A DNA stretch of 64,000 bases from Candidatus Omnitrophota bacterium (GTDB lineage Bacteria > Hinthialibacterota > Hinthialibacteria > Hinthialibacterales > JAKPRU01), in assembly GCA_029570205.1 (NCBI GenBank), contig JAKQSI010000004.1, positions 49,887-113,886 on the forward strand, read 5' to 3'. Of the stretch, positions 17,599-25,427 are shown piece after piece (the first letter of the stretch is position 1; every line of letters begins with the position of its first letter). The notes below the pieces were generated by a model. It was not told where the DNA came from and searched no databases. It saw nothing but the letters and a program-made list of their open reading frames with translations. Both the position numbers and the translations under genes were made by a program.

Positions 17599-19755
17599 AT
17601 GAAAGCCTTCTTCTCCCGCCTGTATGGTTCTCTTGTTTCGGAATTCGAGGAGCGACGATCCGATTGGTGTTCCCTCACCATTTTTCTATTGGGGATTTGC
17701 CTTGCAATCGGAGGATTGATGGTATTCCGTACCGCCGGTCTTGTTTTTGAAAAGGATGATCTTCGGTTTCTCTGGTGGGCGCATGAGCGAAGCGCCGAGC
17801 CATGGAAAGCATTTGTCGATCCGCCGCTATTCTCCAATTATTATCGTCCGGTGATTTCCCTGGTCTGGTGGCTTCATTGGCGGTTGTTCGGGGCCAATGC
17901 AGCAGCGCATCAAGCGGCGGTGGGGGTATGGTGGCTTGCCATTGTTGCGTTGTTGTTCGCATGGGGGAAACGTCAGGGCTATGCAGTGATGGGATTACTG
18001 ATCTGCCTGGTGTTTTTCTCCACCGGTCCCGGTCACAGCACCTTGCTCTGGAAAAGCTGGCTGACCGCAATTTGTGCGATTGTTTTTCATCTGGCGACTC
18101 TTCACGCGCTTCATGGGTATCTGCATCAACCGGCCGGTTTCCGGTTGTTTGAAACCGCCCTTTTCTTTCTGCTTGCCTGCTTTTCCAAGGAATCGGCCTT
18201 GTTCTGTCTTCCATTCACAACGTCGGCGTTGATCCTCTGCACAGAGAATGTCTCTCGAGAGACCAGGAAGAATCTGCTGATCGGGGTGTTCATTCTGGCC
18301 GGGGCAGTGATTCTCAGCACCGCCACTCTAAAAGGAATGTTTGTGCATCGAAGTACGATGCTGCTGGATCTGCAAAGCATGTTCTATCACAGCTCTTTGT
18401 TTGCTCACAGCTTGTGGAGTCCCGCTCACTGGAGCGAGAGCCATTCGGCTCTCGAGATTATTGGGTTGATTGCGGTCACGGGGCATTTTCTGATGGCGGG
18501 AAGAGGGGGGAGTTGGCGGTTTGGCCTGACAGTTCTGGCATCGGTCGGCGGATATTTTGGGGCACGATCCCTGGATGTGGAGCCGATGCCCGCGCAATCC
18601 CTGGGGCTGATTATCTATCTGCACGGTCTCTGGCTTTCTCCAAAGTGGCGGGATCTCGCGATGCCGCTGATTTGGCTGATGACCGCGTTCTGGCCCTTGC
18701 CGGTCTTGCGGACACAGGCCGGGGGCTATGCGGCAGATGCCGGTGCGGCTTTCTCACTGGTCTTGGGAATGGCGACGTTTTATACGGTCAAAGAGGCGGT
18801 TGGTTTCAAAATATCGAGGATACCTTTCTTAAAACCGGCCTGTGTTGCTGCCGGTACCGGACTTCCCCTTCTGCTGTTTCCCATTGCGATGAGTGTGTCG
18901 TTCCGGGACCTTTTCGGCTGGGCAACTTATGGCGAGGTCTCCTTTCACAACAATACAAAAGTGATCCACGACCGCGCGCTGGATGATCTGATTCCGTTCC
19001 TGATCTGGCAGAACGTGTATTTCCGGCTGGGGGACAGAACCTCATTCGAGACGGATTTTGCGTTGAGTTTGATCGACAAGAAATTGTTTAACGTGCATGT
19101 AACCGGGCCTCCATCCGAGAATAGCTACCGGTTGGAAGCGTATTCGGGGGCGAATTACCATATTCGCCCGGAGGATGACCCGCTGGATGTCTGGCTTCCG
19201 GCAGAAGTCGGTCCGCCTCCCGCCGGGTGTTTTGACGATCCCTATTTTGTGCCGGAACGATGGCACATCCAAATCCTGAGCGCCTGTGATGTTACAGATG
19301 GATGGACTCCACCGCAGGAATATAGAAAAGATGTTTATCCGATCGGACAGGGATTCGGCCATGTCGTTCATGACTTCAAACCGTCGATGGGACAGATCAA
19401 CCTGGCCTTTCGAACTTCGATCAAGTTGACTGTCCCGGACCGGGGGGACGAGTTTATGCTGACGTTCTGGCTGCTCACTACGCGCTGGGATTGGGTGGAG
19501 TCCGTCTCTATCGAGGCGCTGTATCGAGGCCGACGGTATGCCTGGACGGAGGTTACGCCGAAAATCGTGAACTCCTTGTATGATTGGCGTCGTGTGCTTC
19601 TTCGAGGCACACAGGCCGCGATGACCGAGGAACCGGGGGCAGGAAATCCTTTCGATCTCCGTATCCATATCGTTCCTCGCCAAGCCCCGGATGGATTAGG
19701 CGGCATACTGTGTGTAGATGAAATCCGCATCGCGGTTCCGAAAGAGACCAACTGA
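17599..19755 (+). CDS. Multipass membrane protein, GT-C/PMT-like, with C-terminal beta-sandwich
   Basis: About 718 residues. The N-terminal 430 residues have around eleven membrane spans. After the first span comes FEKDDLRFLWWAHERSAEP and FSNYYRPVISLVWWLHWRLF, resembling the acidic first loop and the NYYRP..W.H..LFG phrase of GT-C proteins related to O-mannosyltransferase/TMTC. The last 200 residues are soluble, beta-rich and end in GGILCVDEIRIAVP, like a carbohydrate-binding jelly roll. It probably transfers or flips a lipid-linked sugar. Start 17599 is preceded by GGGGA; an upstream ATG at 17572 would add nine residues. Its architecture parallels the 2487-5258 protein. Confidence 0.7.
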   Translation: MKAFFSRLYGSLVSEFEERRSDWCSLTIFLLGICLAIGGLMVFRTAGLVFEKDDLRFLWWAHERSAEPWKAFVDPPLFSNYYRPVISLVWWLHWRLFGANAAAHQAAVGVWWLAIVALLFAWGKRQGYAVMGLLICLVFFSTGPGHSTLLWKSWLTAICAIVFHLATLHALHGYLHQPAGFRLFETALFFLLACFSKESALFCLPFTTSALILCTENVSRETRKNLLIGVFILAGAVILSTATLKGMFVHRSTMLLDLQSMFYHSSLFAHSLWSPAHWSESHSALEIIGLIAVTGHFLMAGRGGSWRFGLTVLASVGGYFGARSLDVEPMPAQSLGLIIYLHGLWLSPKWRDLAMPLIWLMTAFWPLPVLRTQAGGYAADAGAAFSLVLGMATFYTVKEAVGFKISRIPFLKPACVAAGTGLPLLLFPIAMSVSFRDLFGWATYGEVSFHNNTKVIHDRALDDLIPFLIWQNVYFRLGDRTSFETDFALSLIDKKLFNVHVTGPPSENSYRLEAYSGANYHIRPEDDPLDVWLPAEVGPPPAGCFDDPYFVPERWHIQILSACDVTDGWTPPQEYRKDVYPIGQGFGHVVHDFKPSMGQINLAFRTSIKLTVPDRGDEFMLTFWLLTTRWDWVESVSIEALYRGRRYAWTEVTPKIVNSLYDWRRVLLRGTQAAMTEEPGAGNPFDLRIHIVPRQAPDGLGGILCVDEIRIAVPKETN

Positions 19756-19888
19756 TGCCGGGAAGAATCGGGAACCATGCTTGACAGCCCCGCCGGGTTG
19801 GGCAGGATATTGGTACACTAAATAAGTGTATTCAGGGATGCGCCTGCACAAACTCAATCAGGGAAACAAAGATTGGAGAACATCCGCC

Positions 19889-21193
19889 ATGGAAACAAAA
19901 AACGAAATGAATCGCAGACAGTTTATTGCGCAAACCGCCAAGACGGCGGCGGGAGTCGGTTTGGCGGTCGCCGCCGGACCGGCAATCAATGTCCTCGGCG
20001 CGAATTCAATGATCAATATCGGAGTCCTGGGACCGGGAAGCCGGGGACAGCACCTGATGAGCCAACTCTCGAAAATTGACGACAAACAGGTCCGGATTGT
20101 AGCCATCGCGGATATTTTCGACGGAACCTGGCGGGATAAGGCGCTGGCAATTGCCGCTGAGCGGTTCGAAGGTCGCGCCCCCAAGGAAATTGCAGTCTAC
20201 AAACATTACGAACCCCTGTTCGCGGACAAAAACGTCGATGCGGTGATTATCGCCACACCGGAACACAGCCACCCCCGTCATCTGATCGCAGCCTGCAAAG
20301 CAGGCAAGGACGTGTATTGCGAAAAACCCATGCTGCATCACTGGAAAGAAGGGGATGAGATACTGAAAACGGCACAGAGTACCAACCGGATCGTGCAAAT
20401 CGGGACCCAGCGACGAAGCCTGCCGGTCTACAAAAAAGCCCAGGAATTGATTGAAGCCGGGACCATCGGCAAAGTCACACAAGTGCACGGATTCTGGCAC
20501 CGCAATTTCAACCCGAATCAACCCGGAGCCGCCTGGCGCAGAACCATCCCGCCCGATCTGGAAGAAAGCAAAGTCGATTGGAAGGAGTTTCTCGGCACGG
20601 CCCCGTCCGTTCCATTCAGCAAAGAACGGTATTGTCACTGGCGCTGCTATTGGGATTATTCCAATGGAATCGGCAGCGACCTGATGGTCCACCAGATCGA
20701 CGCAACCATTATGGTAATGAAAGCACAAATGCCGAACACCGTAGTGGCCAGCGGAAACATTTATCGGTGGGATGACGGCCGTACAACCTGCGACACCTGG
20801 AGTACCATCATGGAGTATCCGGGATTCCAGTTCAATTACAGCAGTATCTTCGGCAACCAGTCCATCGACTGCGGCGAGAAGTTCTACGGGACAGATGGAA
20901 CCATCTGGATCGACGGGAACAACGCCCAGAACGGCCTGAAAATCATCCCGGAACCCGATAAAATCCGCACCCGGGATGTCGAGGCGGTCGAAATCCCCAA
21001 CGAATACGGCGGCGAGGGCCAGGCAGACATGCTTCACATCGCAAACTGGGTGGAATGTCTGAGATCCCGCCAGAAACCCAACTGCGACCCGCAGGACGGA
21101 TTTTACGGCGCGGCGGCCGCCTCGATGGCCATCATCTCCTATTTTGAGGGCCGTCGGGTCCGGTGGGATGCAGAACGTCAGGAGGTAGTCTGA
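19889..21193 (+). CDS. Tat-exported Gfo/Idh/MocA-family oxidoreductase
   Basis: A 434-residue NAD(P)-dependent oxidoreductase of the Gfo/Idh/MocA family, which oxidises or reduces sugars and inositols. The N-terminus is a twin-arginine signal (MNRRQFIAQTAKTAAGVGLA). The Rossmann fold starts at INIGVLGPGSRGQHLMSQL, and the family EKP motif is CEKPMLHHWKEG. Tat export of a pre-folded NADP-bound enzyme is known for glucose-fructose oxidoreductase, so a tightly bound cofactor is plausible. ATG 19889 with GGAG about ten bases upstream fits the signal peptide; the frame is open to 19826. It probably acts with nearby exported glycan enzymes. Confidence 0.92.
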   Translation: METKNEMNRRQFIAQTAKTAAGVGLAVAAGPAINVLGANSMINIGVLGPGSRGQHLMSQLSKIDDKQVRIVAIADIFDGTWRDKALAIAAERFEGRAPKEIAVYKHYEPLFADKNVDAVIIATPEHSHPRHLIAACKAGKDVYCEKPMLHHWKEGDEILKTAQSTNRIVQIGTQRRSLPVYKKAQELIEAGTIGKVTQVHGFWHRNFNPNQPGAAWRRTIPPDLEESKVDWKEFLGTAPSVPFSKERYCHWRCYWDYSNGIGSDLMVHQIDATIMVMKAQMPNTVVASGNIYRWDDGRTTCDTWSTIMEYPGFQFNYSSIFGNQSIDCGEKFYGTDGTIWIDGNNAQNGLKIIPEPDKIRTRDVEAVEIPNEYGGEGQADMLHIANWVECLRSRQKPNCDPQDGFYGAAAASMAIISYFEGRRVRWDAERQEVV

Positions 21194-21291
21194 TCCGGAC
21201 TCCTCCGAACTCGAAAAAGGGGGATATCAAATCGCGGTCCCTCTTTTGCGTAAGATACCCGTGTTCCGGTTACATTGAGAAATTTATGGGA

Positions 21292-21297
21292 TATAAT
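21292..21297 (+). promoter_or_regulatory. Candidate -10 element of the pseudopilin gene
   Basis: A consensus TATAAT lies 35 bases before the pseudopilin ATG. No good -35 hexamer stands at 16-18 bases upstream, so the call rests on the -10 alone. Confidence 0.4.
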
Positions 21298-21331
21298 CTC
21301 GATAGTTGAAGTCGAAACAAGGAGTCTTCGT

Positions 21332-21880
21332 ATGAGTAGGAAAGGATTTACTCTGATCGAGCTTTTGATCGTAGTCGCCATTATCGGCATTCTGGCGGCC
21401 ATTGCGGTTCCGAATTTTATGAATGCACAAATTCGTGCCAAGGTCAGCCGGTCCCAGGCAAACGAGAACGCTCTCTATAAAGCCATGATGATGTATGTCA
21501 TGGATCGAAATGCCGTTCCGAAACACGAAGATAGCGCTGAACAGCACAACCGGTTCACCACGCCCATTGCCTATATCAGCGCTCCGATCCAGGATGTCTT
21601 TCAGCAGCAGAACTGGACCCAGGGCGGAATCGACACGATCAAGTCTTGGTTCGGATTGCACCACAACGAACCATGGTCGCTTCTTTCCGGGTACTTCTCG
21701 GGGCCACAGAAGGGCTATTATACCGAGCAAGCGAAGAAATTCGGTTTTATGATCCGCGGCGTCGGCCCGGATTTACACCAGAGCTCCGTAGATTACGATC
21801 CCTCCAACGGTGTCAAGAGCGAGGGAGATATCAACTTGCTCTTCCCACGGTTCGGCAAGAACGACGACCTCGGAGGCTGA
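21332..21880 (+). CDS. Type II secretion/type IV pilin-like prepilin (pseudopilin)
   Basis: A 182-residue class III prepilin. The leader and cleavage site read MSRKG-FTLIELLIVVAIIG, with Glu at mature position 5, and are followed by the hydrophobic helix. The C-terminal part is a globular domain with no recognised family. It is processed by a prepilin peptidase and assembled in the inner membrane by a type II secretion or pilus machine, none of which is in this window. I start at ATG 21332 because AAGGAG lies eight bases upstream and gives the short basic leader; the frame is open to 21275. A terminator follows. Confidence 0.9.
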   Translation: MSRKGFTLIELLIVVAIIGILAAIAVPNFMNAQIRAKVSRSQANENALYKAMMMYVMDRNAVPKHEDSAEQHNRFTTPIAYISAPIQDVFQQQNWTQGGIDTIKSWFGLHHNEPWSLLSGYFSGPQKGYYTEQAKKFGFMIRGVGPDLHQSSVDYDPSNGVKSEGDINLLFPRFGKNDDLGG

Positions 21881-21900
21881 GCATAAAATAGCCTAAGTCA

Positions 21901-21940
21901 GGGAGGGGCGGCACATACGTGGTCCCCTCCCTTTATTTTT
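21901..21940 (+). terminator. Rho-independent terminator after the pseudopilin gene
   Basis: GGGAGGGG at 21901-21908 pairs with CCCCTCCC at 21924-21931, followed by TTTATTTTT. It ends the plus-strand pseudopilin transcript and faces the end of the convergent GH2-like gene. Confidence 0.8.
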
Positions 21941-21948
21941 CCCCCAAT

Positions 21949-24399
21949 TTACTTCCGCCTGTAAAAAGAAAATGTGACCGGCTCGGCGTTCCTGGCGGAG
22001 ATAGTCACTTTGATCTCATCCAGACCGATATCCAGCGGGCGGATTGTCAGCAGCCGGGCGCTGTCGGGCGGGATATCGAAATCCTGATCGCTCGCCTCAG
22101 CGGCATCGGGCGGGTCACACTCCAGCCGAACACCGTGAAGGAAACCTTTCCCGAAGGACCGAATCGTCGCGCGCCATGGGCCGGTATCTTCCGCAAACGT
22201 GATCACATGTAGTTCGGCCGCAGGTAATTCGACCTGGGAGGGAGCAACGCAGAATAATGTATCATGTAAAGCGTGTGGCAATCGGGGATCTCGCGGGCTT
22301 GCCGCCACCGGCTTTCCAAACACTTCCCCAAGAGCCATCTTGGTCAGTTCGGCAATAGCAAACGGTTCTCCCGCTATTCCGCCCAGCACTTTCAGATCGC
22401 CCTTTTTGAACGCCTGCTCCGACCAGGACTCCGGCGTAGAGGACCAGACCATCGCCGCCGATCCCGATGGAACTGTCAGCAGGGCAACCGAGCGCCGATC
22501 TCCCCCCTCAGGCTTCAGCGCATCGAACACGGTAACGGCTCCCGATATCGGCTCCAGGCTGGAATTGACAACCCATGCCTCGAATCGATCATTCGCCCGT
22601 CGAAGGGTTAACAATTGCGGCTGCCAGGAATTTCGTATGGTCCAGAAACCTGATGTGGGCCGGTCCATCACATCCATCAGCGCGGGCCGGACGCCGGGCC
22701 ACAACGCGCGGATTGAGCCGGTGATCAACTGCCCGCACGAGGGGGAAGCCAGGCGAATTTCTGCAATCGCTGCCCTGTACTGCTCCTCTGGGGGAAAGGT
22801 CATTTCCGCAGCGGGAGTAACTCCCTTCGGAAACCCGGAAGCCGGAACGGGAGATATCCCCGTGTCAGGGAACTGCGTGCGGGTCCGTGGATGAGGCGCG
22901 ATGGGAACGTTCAGCACAGGAACCCCCTCTCCCTGTTCCCCCAACGGATGAACGGCGACAATCCCGCAGCGGCGCTCCAAACCCTCCATGGGATTCGTTT
23001 TCCCGTCGGTATTGATCCACGCGGTCATGGCCGTGTGACGTTCCATATCCAGGACACAATGTTGATCGTCTGTCGATTCAGTTCTCGGAGGGCATTCCTG
23101 AAAGACCAGGATCCCGCCCCGGTCACAAGCGTCATAAAAGGACGCCGATTCATACCGTCCGCCATTTCTCACCCAAACCGAATTGAGGTTCAGCGAAAGA
23201 ATCTTCTCCAGCGGGCGATATAAAGATTTCGCGAGATCCGTCTCGAACAGGTCCGTTCCATCCCATGCGGTTCCCCGGACCGTTGCAGGCTTGCTGTTGA
23301 CTAGAAGTGTCCCGTTATCCGACCACTCGATGGACCGAAAGCCGATGGAAAAATCGAAACTGTCCAGTATAGTCTCACCTTGTCGAAGCCGGATTCGGGC
23401 GGGGTATAAGTACGGTTGTCCCATACCGGCGGGCCACCAGAGGACAGGATCATTCTCCTGAAGAGTGAGTCGGAAACGGTTATATCCGGGTTTCACGGTC
23501 TCCGGCAATCCCCAGTTGTGGTAAAGCGGTAATTGCTTCGGTTTGTCCGGCAGGCGAATCGTTGCGTATGTATGCACCCGAACCTCTTCGGGGGTGTCGT
23601 TCTGAACACGGAGATCGAGTTCCACTGTGCCGGAACGACGATCGGATGACAGGGTCGTGTCTGCCCCAATCGCCAGGAAACGAATCTTCGGCATCGCCGT
23701 AATCCGCGCTTTTCCCTCTATTCCGCAGCGGTAAAGCGGAATCTGTGGAAGATCGGGGTACGGGAACGGCGATCCTTTGAGGACGGCGAACCGAATCGCA
23801 AGCCGATTCCATCCCTCTGCGCGCAAATACTCGCCAAGCGCGTAGAGATTGCATTCCAGCCGGTACTCCGGTCGGCCGAGTTCATGCCCGTTCAGCCACA
23901 CACCGGTTACACCATACGCACGTTCCAATTCCAACGCCTGATCTTCTACGGGGCGACCGGCAGGCCAATAAAACTCATTTACCATCCACCATTCCATTTC
24001 CGACAGCCAGGCGAACTCTTCTGGAGCTTCCGCCTTGCGCGGGTCCGGAATGACTTGATTCTTGAGAAGAAGCCCGTGAATGTCTCCGGTTTGTTCCACG
24101 GAGAGCCAGGGTGCTTGCTGGCCGTCGCCTGTGAGAATCGGTTCAGGTTTTGCATCCGACTCCAATGGAGCCAAACACCATCCGGGGGGAAGAATCACCC
24201 GGTTCTCTTCAATGGTCGCGGTGGTGCAAGAAATTGTTCCCGTGGCCGCCTCACGAAATCCCGCAAGAAAAGAATCCCGATCTGGAAAGGACGTTCCTGC
24301 CGTGGCGAGATGGGCGACACTGAAGAACAGGATAAAAAAGGACTGTAGGAGCGACGCATGCGTCGCCCCTACAGTCCTTTTAGCTCGAGATGCGCTCAC
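21949..24399 (-). CDS. Secreted GH2-like (beta-mannosidase/galactosidase-fold) protein with altered active site
   Basis: About 816 residues. A signal segment (SFFILFFSVAHLATAG) precedes a sugar-binding jelly roll (VTGVWLNGHELGRPEY, a GH2 hallmark), an Ig-like domain (DPVLWWPAGMGQPYLYP, typical of beta-mannosidases) and the beginning of the barrel (LNLNSVWVRNGGRYES, then GGILVFQECPP). After this a GH2 enzyme should show the HPSI..WxGNNE acid/base site; here the chain reads DMERHTAMTAWINTDGKTNP and no NE pair is apparent, so catalysis is doubtful. The open frame reaches 24855, but upstream of 24399 it crosses dispersed repeats; the GTG at 24399 gives a basic signal peptide. Part of that N-region is encoded by a palindromic repeat. 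Confidence 0.75.
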   Translation of the reverse strand: MSASRAKRTVGATHASLLQSFFILFFSVAHLATAGTSFPDRDSFLAGFREAATGTISCTTATIEENRVILPPGWCLAPLESDAKPEPILTGDGQQAPWLSVEQTGDIHGLLLKNQVIPDPRKAEAPEEFAWLSEMEWWMVNEFYWPAGRPVEDQALELERAYGVTGVWLNGHELGRPEYRLECNLYALGEYLRAEGWNRLAIRFAVLKGSPFPYPDLPQIPLYRCGIEGKARITAMPKIRFLAIGADTTLSSDRRSGTVELDLRVQNDTPEEVRVHTYATIRLPDKPKQLPLYHNWGLPETVKPGYNRFRLTLQENDPVLWWPAGMGQPYLYPARIRLRQGETILDSFDFSIGFRSIEWSDNGTLLVNSKPATVRGTAWDGTDLFETDLAKSLYRPLEKILSLNLNSVWVRNGGRYESASFYDACDRGGILVFQECPPRTESTDDQHCVLDMERHTAMTAWINTDGKTNPMEGLERRCGIVAVHPLGEQGEGVPVLNVPIAPHPRTRTQFPDTGISPVPASGFPKGVTPAAEMTFPPEEQYRAAIAEIRLASPSCGQLITGSIRALWPGVRPALMDVMDRPTSGFWTIRNSWQPQLLTLRRANDRFEAWVVNSSLEPISGAVTVFDALKPEGGDRRSVALLTVPSGSAAMVWSSTPESWSEQAFKKGDLKVLGGIAGEPFAIAELTKMALGEVFGKPVAASPRDPRLPHALHDTLFCVAPSQVELPAAELHVITFAEDTGPWRATIRSFGKGFLHGVRLECDPPDAAEASDQDFDIPPDSARLLTIRPLDIGLDEIKVTISARNAEPVTFSFYRRK
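24336..24381. repeat. 46-bp palindromic repeat, inside the N-terminal codons of the GH2-like gene
   Basis: The sequence is a near-perfect palindrome (23-bp arms, one mismatch at 24350/24367) with core GCGACGCATGCGTCGC. A relative with the same GTAGGGGCGAC...GTCGCCCC frame is at 45667-45695. Read on the minus strand in the GH2-like frame it encodes TVGATHASLLQS. Confidence 0.85.
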
Positions 24400-24412
24400 T
24401 CGAAGAGAGTCT

Positions 24413-24453
24413 CCAATCTCCCTTTCCCTCCGGGAAAGGTTCGGGGTGAGGGA
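24413..24453. repeat. Dispersed CCCTCCGGGAAAGG...GGGGTGAGGG repeat
   Basis: A short imperfect palindrome followed by GGTTCGGGGTGAGGG. Relatives occur at 30626-30668 (inverted), 32913-32950 and 52681-52716. It is a non-coding dispersed repeat located just upstream of the GH2-like start. Confidence 0.6.
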
Positions 24454-24642
24454 AACGACAGTAGCACAATCCCCCGTACGTTCCATCGGGCGTGATTTTG
24501 TATCCATAGCGCTTCCTGAACCTGCTCTTGAGGTAACTGAGCGATCTCTTCTGCGAATTGTGCCGAGATCGTTCTTGGAATTCGATACTTCTCCTGACCG
24601 GCCGGGCAATTTGGGATAGATTGGAGACAGGAGAAACCACCG

Positions 24643-24822
24643 ATGCGCAGAATATGGTTGCTCACAGCTGTTCTGGTGACTGTTCTGTTCGGTTGTTCCA
24701 CCGCGGAAAATCGGACCGGTGGCCCGGCGATTTCCATGCCCCAGAACGTGCAGATCGGGGGGGATATCTCTCTCATCGGCGGTGTATACAAGACCTATCC
24801 TCGGAGCGAGCCAAGACCATGA
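24643..24822 (+). CDS. Small putative lipoprotein (59 aa) coupled to the YjbQ gene
   Basis: MRRIWLLTAVLVTVLFGC is a compact lipoprotein signal with an LFGC lipobox; the mature part is only about 42 residues (STAENRTGGPAISMPQNV, ending SEPRP) and matches no family I know. AGGAG stands nine bases before the ATG, and the stop overlaps the next start as ATGA, both good signs of a translated gene. It would be anchored to a membrane by the Cys lipid. Its role and any link with YjbQ are unknown. Confidence 0.7.
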   Translation: MRRIWLLTAVLVTVLFGCSTAENRTGGPAISMPQNVQIGGDISLIGGVYKTYPRSEPRP

Positions 24823-25238
24823 CATGGTTGACTGAGAGAATTGCCCTTTCCACACGGGGTGACGGTCACATTGTGGATCTCACACCCAAAGTCCGGGAGA
24901 TGCTGACGCAATCCGGATTCAGGGAGGGACAGGTGACCGTATTCGCCCCCGGCGCAACAGCCGGAATCACCACAATCGAATACGAACCCGGCCTTGTACG
25001 AGACTTGCCGCTGGCCTTTGAACGAATCGCTCCGCGCGATGGTTACTACTATCATCACGAAACCTGGAATGACGGGAACGGGCATTCGCATGTTTCCGCC
25101 TCCATTCTGGGACCCTCACTGACCATTCCGTTCTCCCAGGGCAGCCTCATTTTGGGAACCTGGCAGCAGGTAATTCTGATCGACTTCGATAATCGTCCCC
25201 GCCGCCGGGATGTGATCGTTCAATTCAACGGCGAATAG
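24819..25238 (+). CDS. YjbQ/UPF0047-family protein (secondary thiamine-phosphate synthase type)
   Basis: A 139-residue member of the UPF0047/YjbQ family; E. coli YjbQ has weak thiamine-phosphate synthase activity, but the physiological reaction is unsettled. The signature GNGHSHVSASILGPSLTIPF and LGTWQQVILIDFDNRPRRR is complete, and TAGITTIEYEPGLVRDLP is the conserved N-terminal half. The frame is open to 24558, but ATG 24819 gives the family length and overlaps the lipoprotein stop by four bases, so translation is coupled. Confidence 0.92.
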   Translation: MTWLTERIALSTRGDGHIVDLTPKVREMLTQSGFREGQVTVFAPGATAGITTIEYEPGLVRDLPLAFERIAPRDGYYYHHETWNDGNGHSHVSASILGPSLTIPFSQGSLILGTWQQVILIDFDNRPRRRDVIVQFNGE

Positions 25239-25275
25239 CCCTGCCATCCGGCAACTCCTCCCATATACATGAAAA

Positions 25276-25292
25276 CAGGTCCAAAGATTGCT
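25276..25292 (+). promoter_or_regulatory. Candidate sigma-54 promoter for flgL
   Basis: CAGGTCCAAAGATTGCT has the invariant GG (25278-25279) and GC (25290-25291) exactly ten bases apart and the TTGCT of the -12 box. The -24 box is imperfect (GGTCC rather than GGCAC). Transcription would begin near 25303, leaving a 125-base leader before flgL. Hook-associated genes are often sigma-54 controlled. Confidence 0.45.
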
Positions 25293-25427
25293 TTCCAACC
25301 TCTCAAAATGGAGCCGATGGAGACCACGGAAGGCAGAAATTGCCTTTTTGTGGTATTCAACGGTTCGTGATGGTACAAATCTTCCCCTCAAGAACGATCA
25401 TCGATTGTTGAGCGAGAGGTCAACGCC

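Noticed and set aside
24400..24855. N-terminal extension of the GH2-like protein
   Set aside because: The added sequence overlaps the lipoprotein and YjbQ genes on the other strand and a dispersed repeat, and it lacks protein character.
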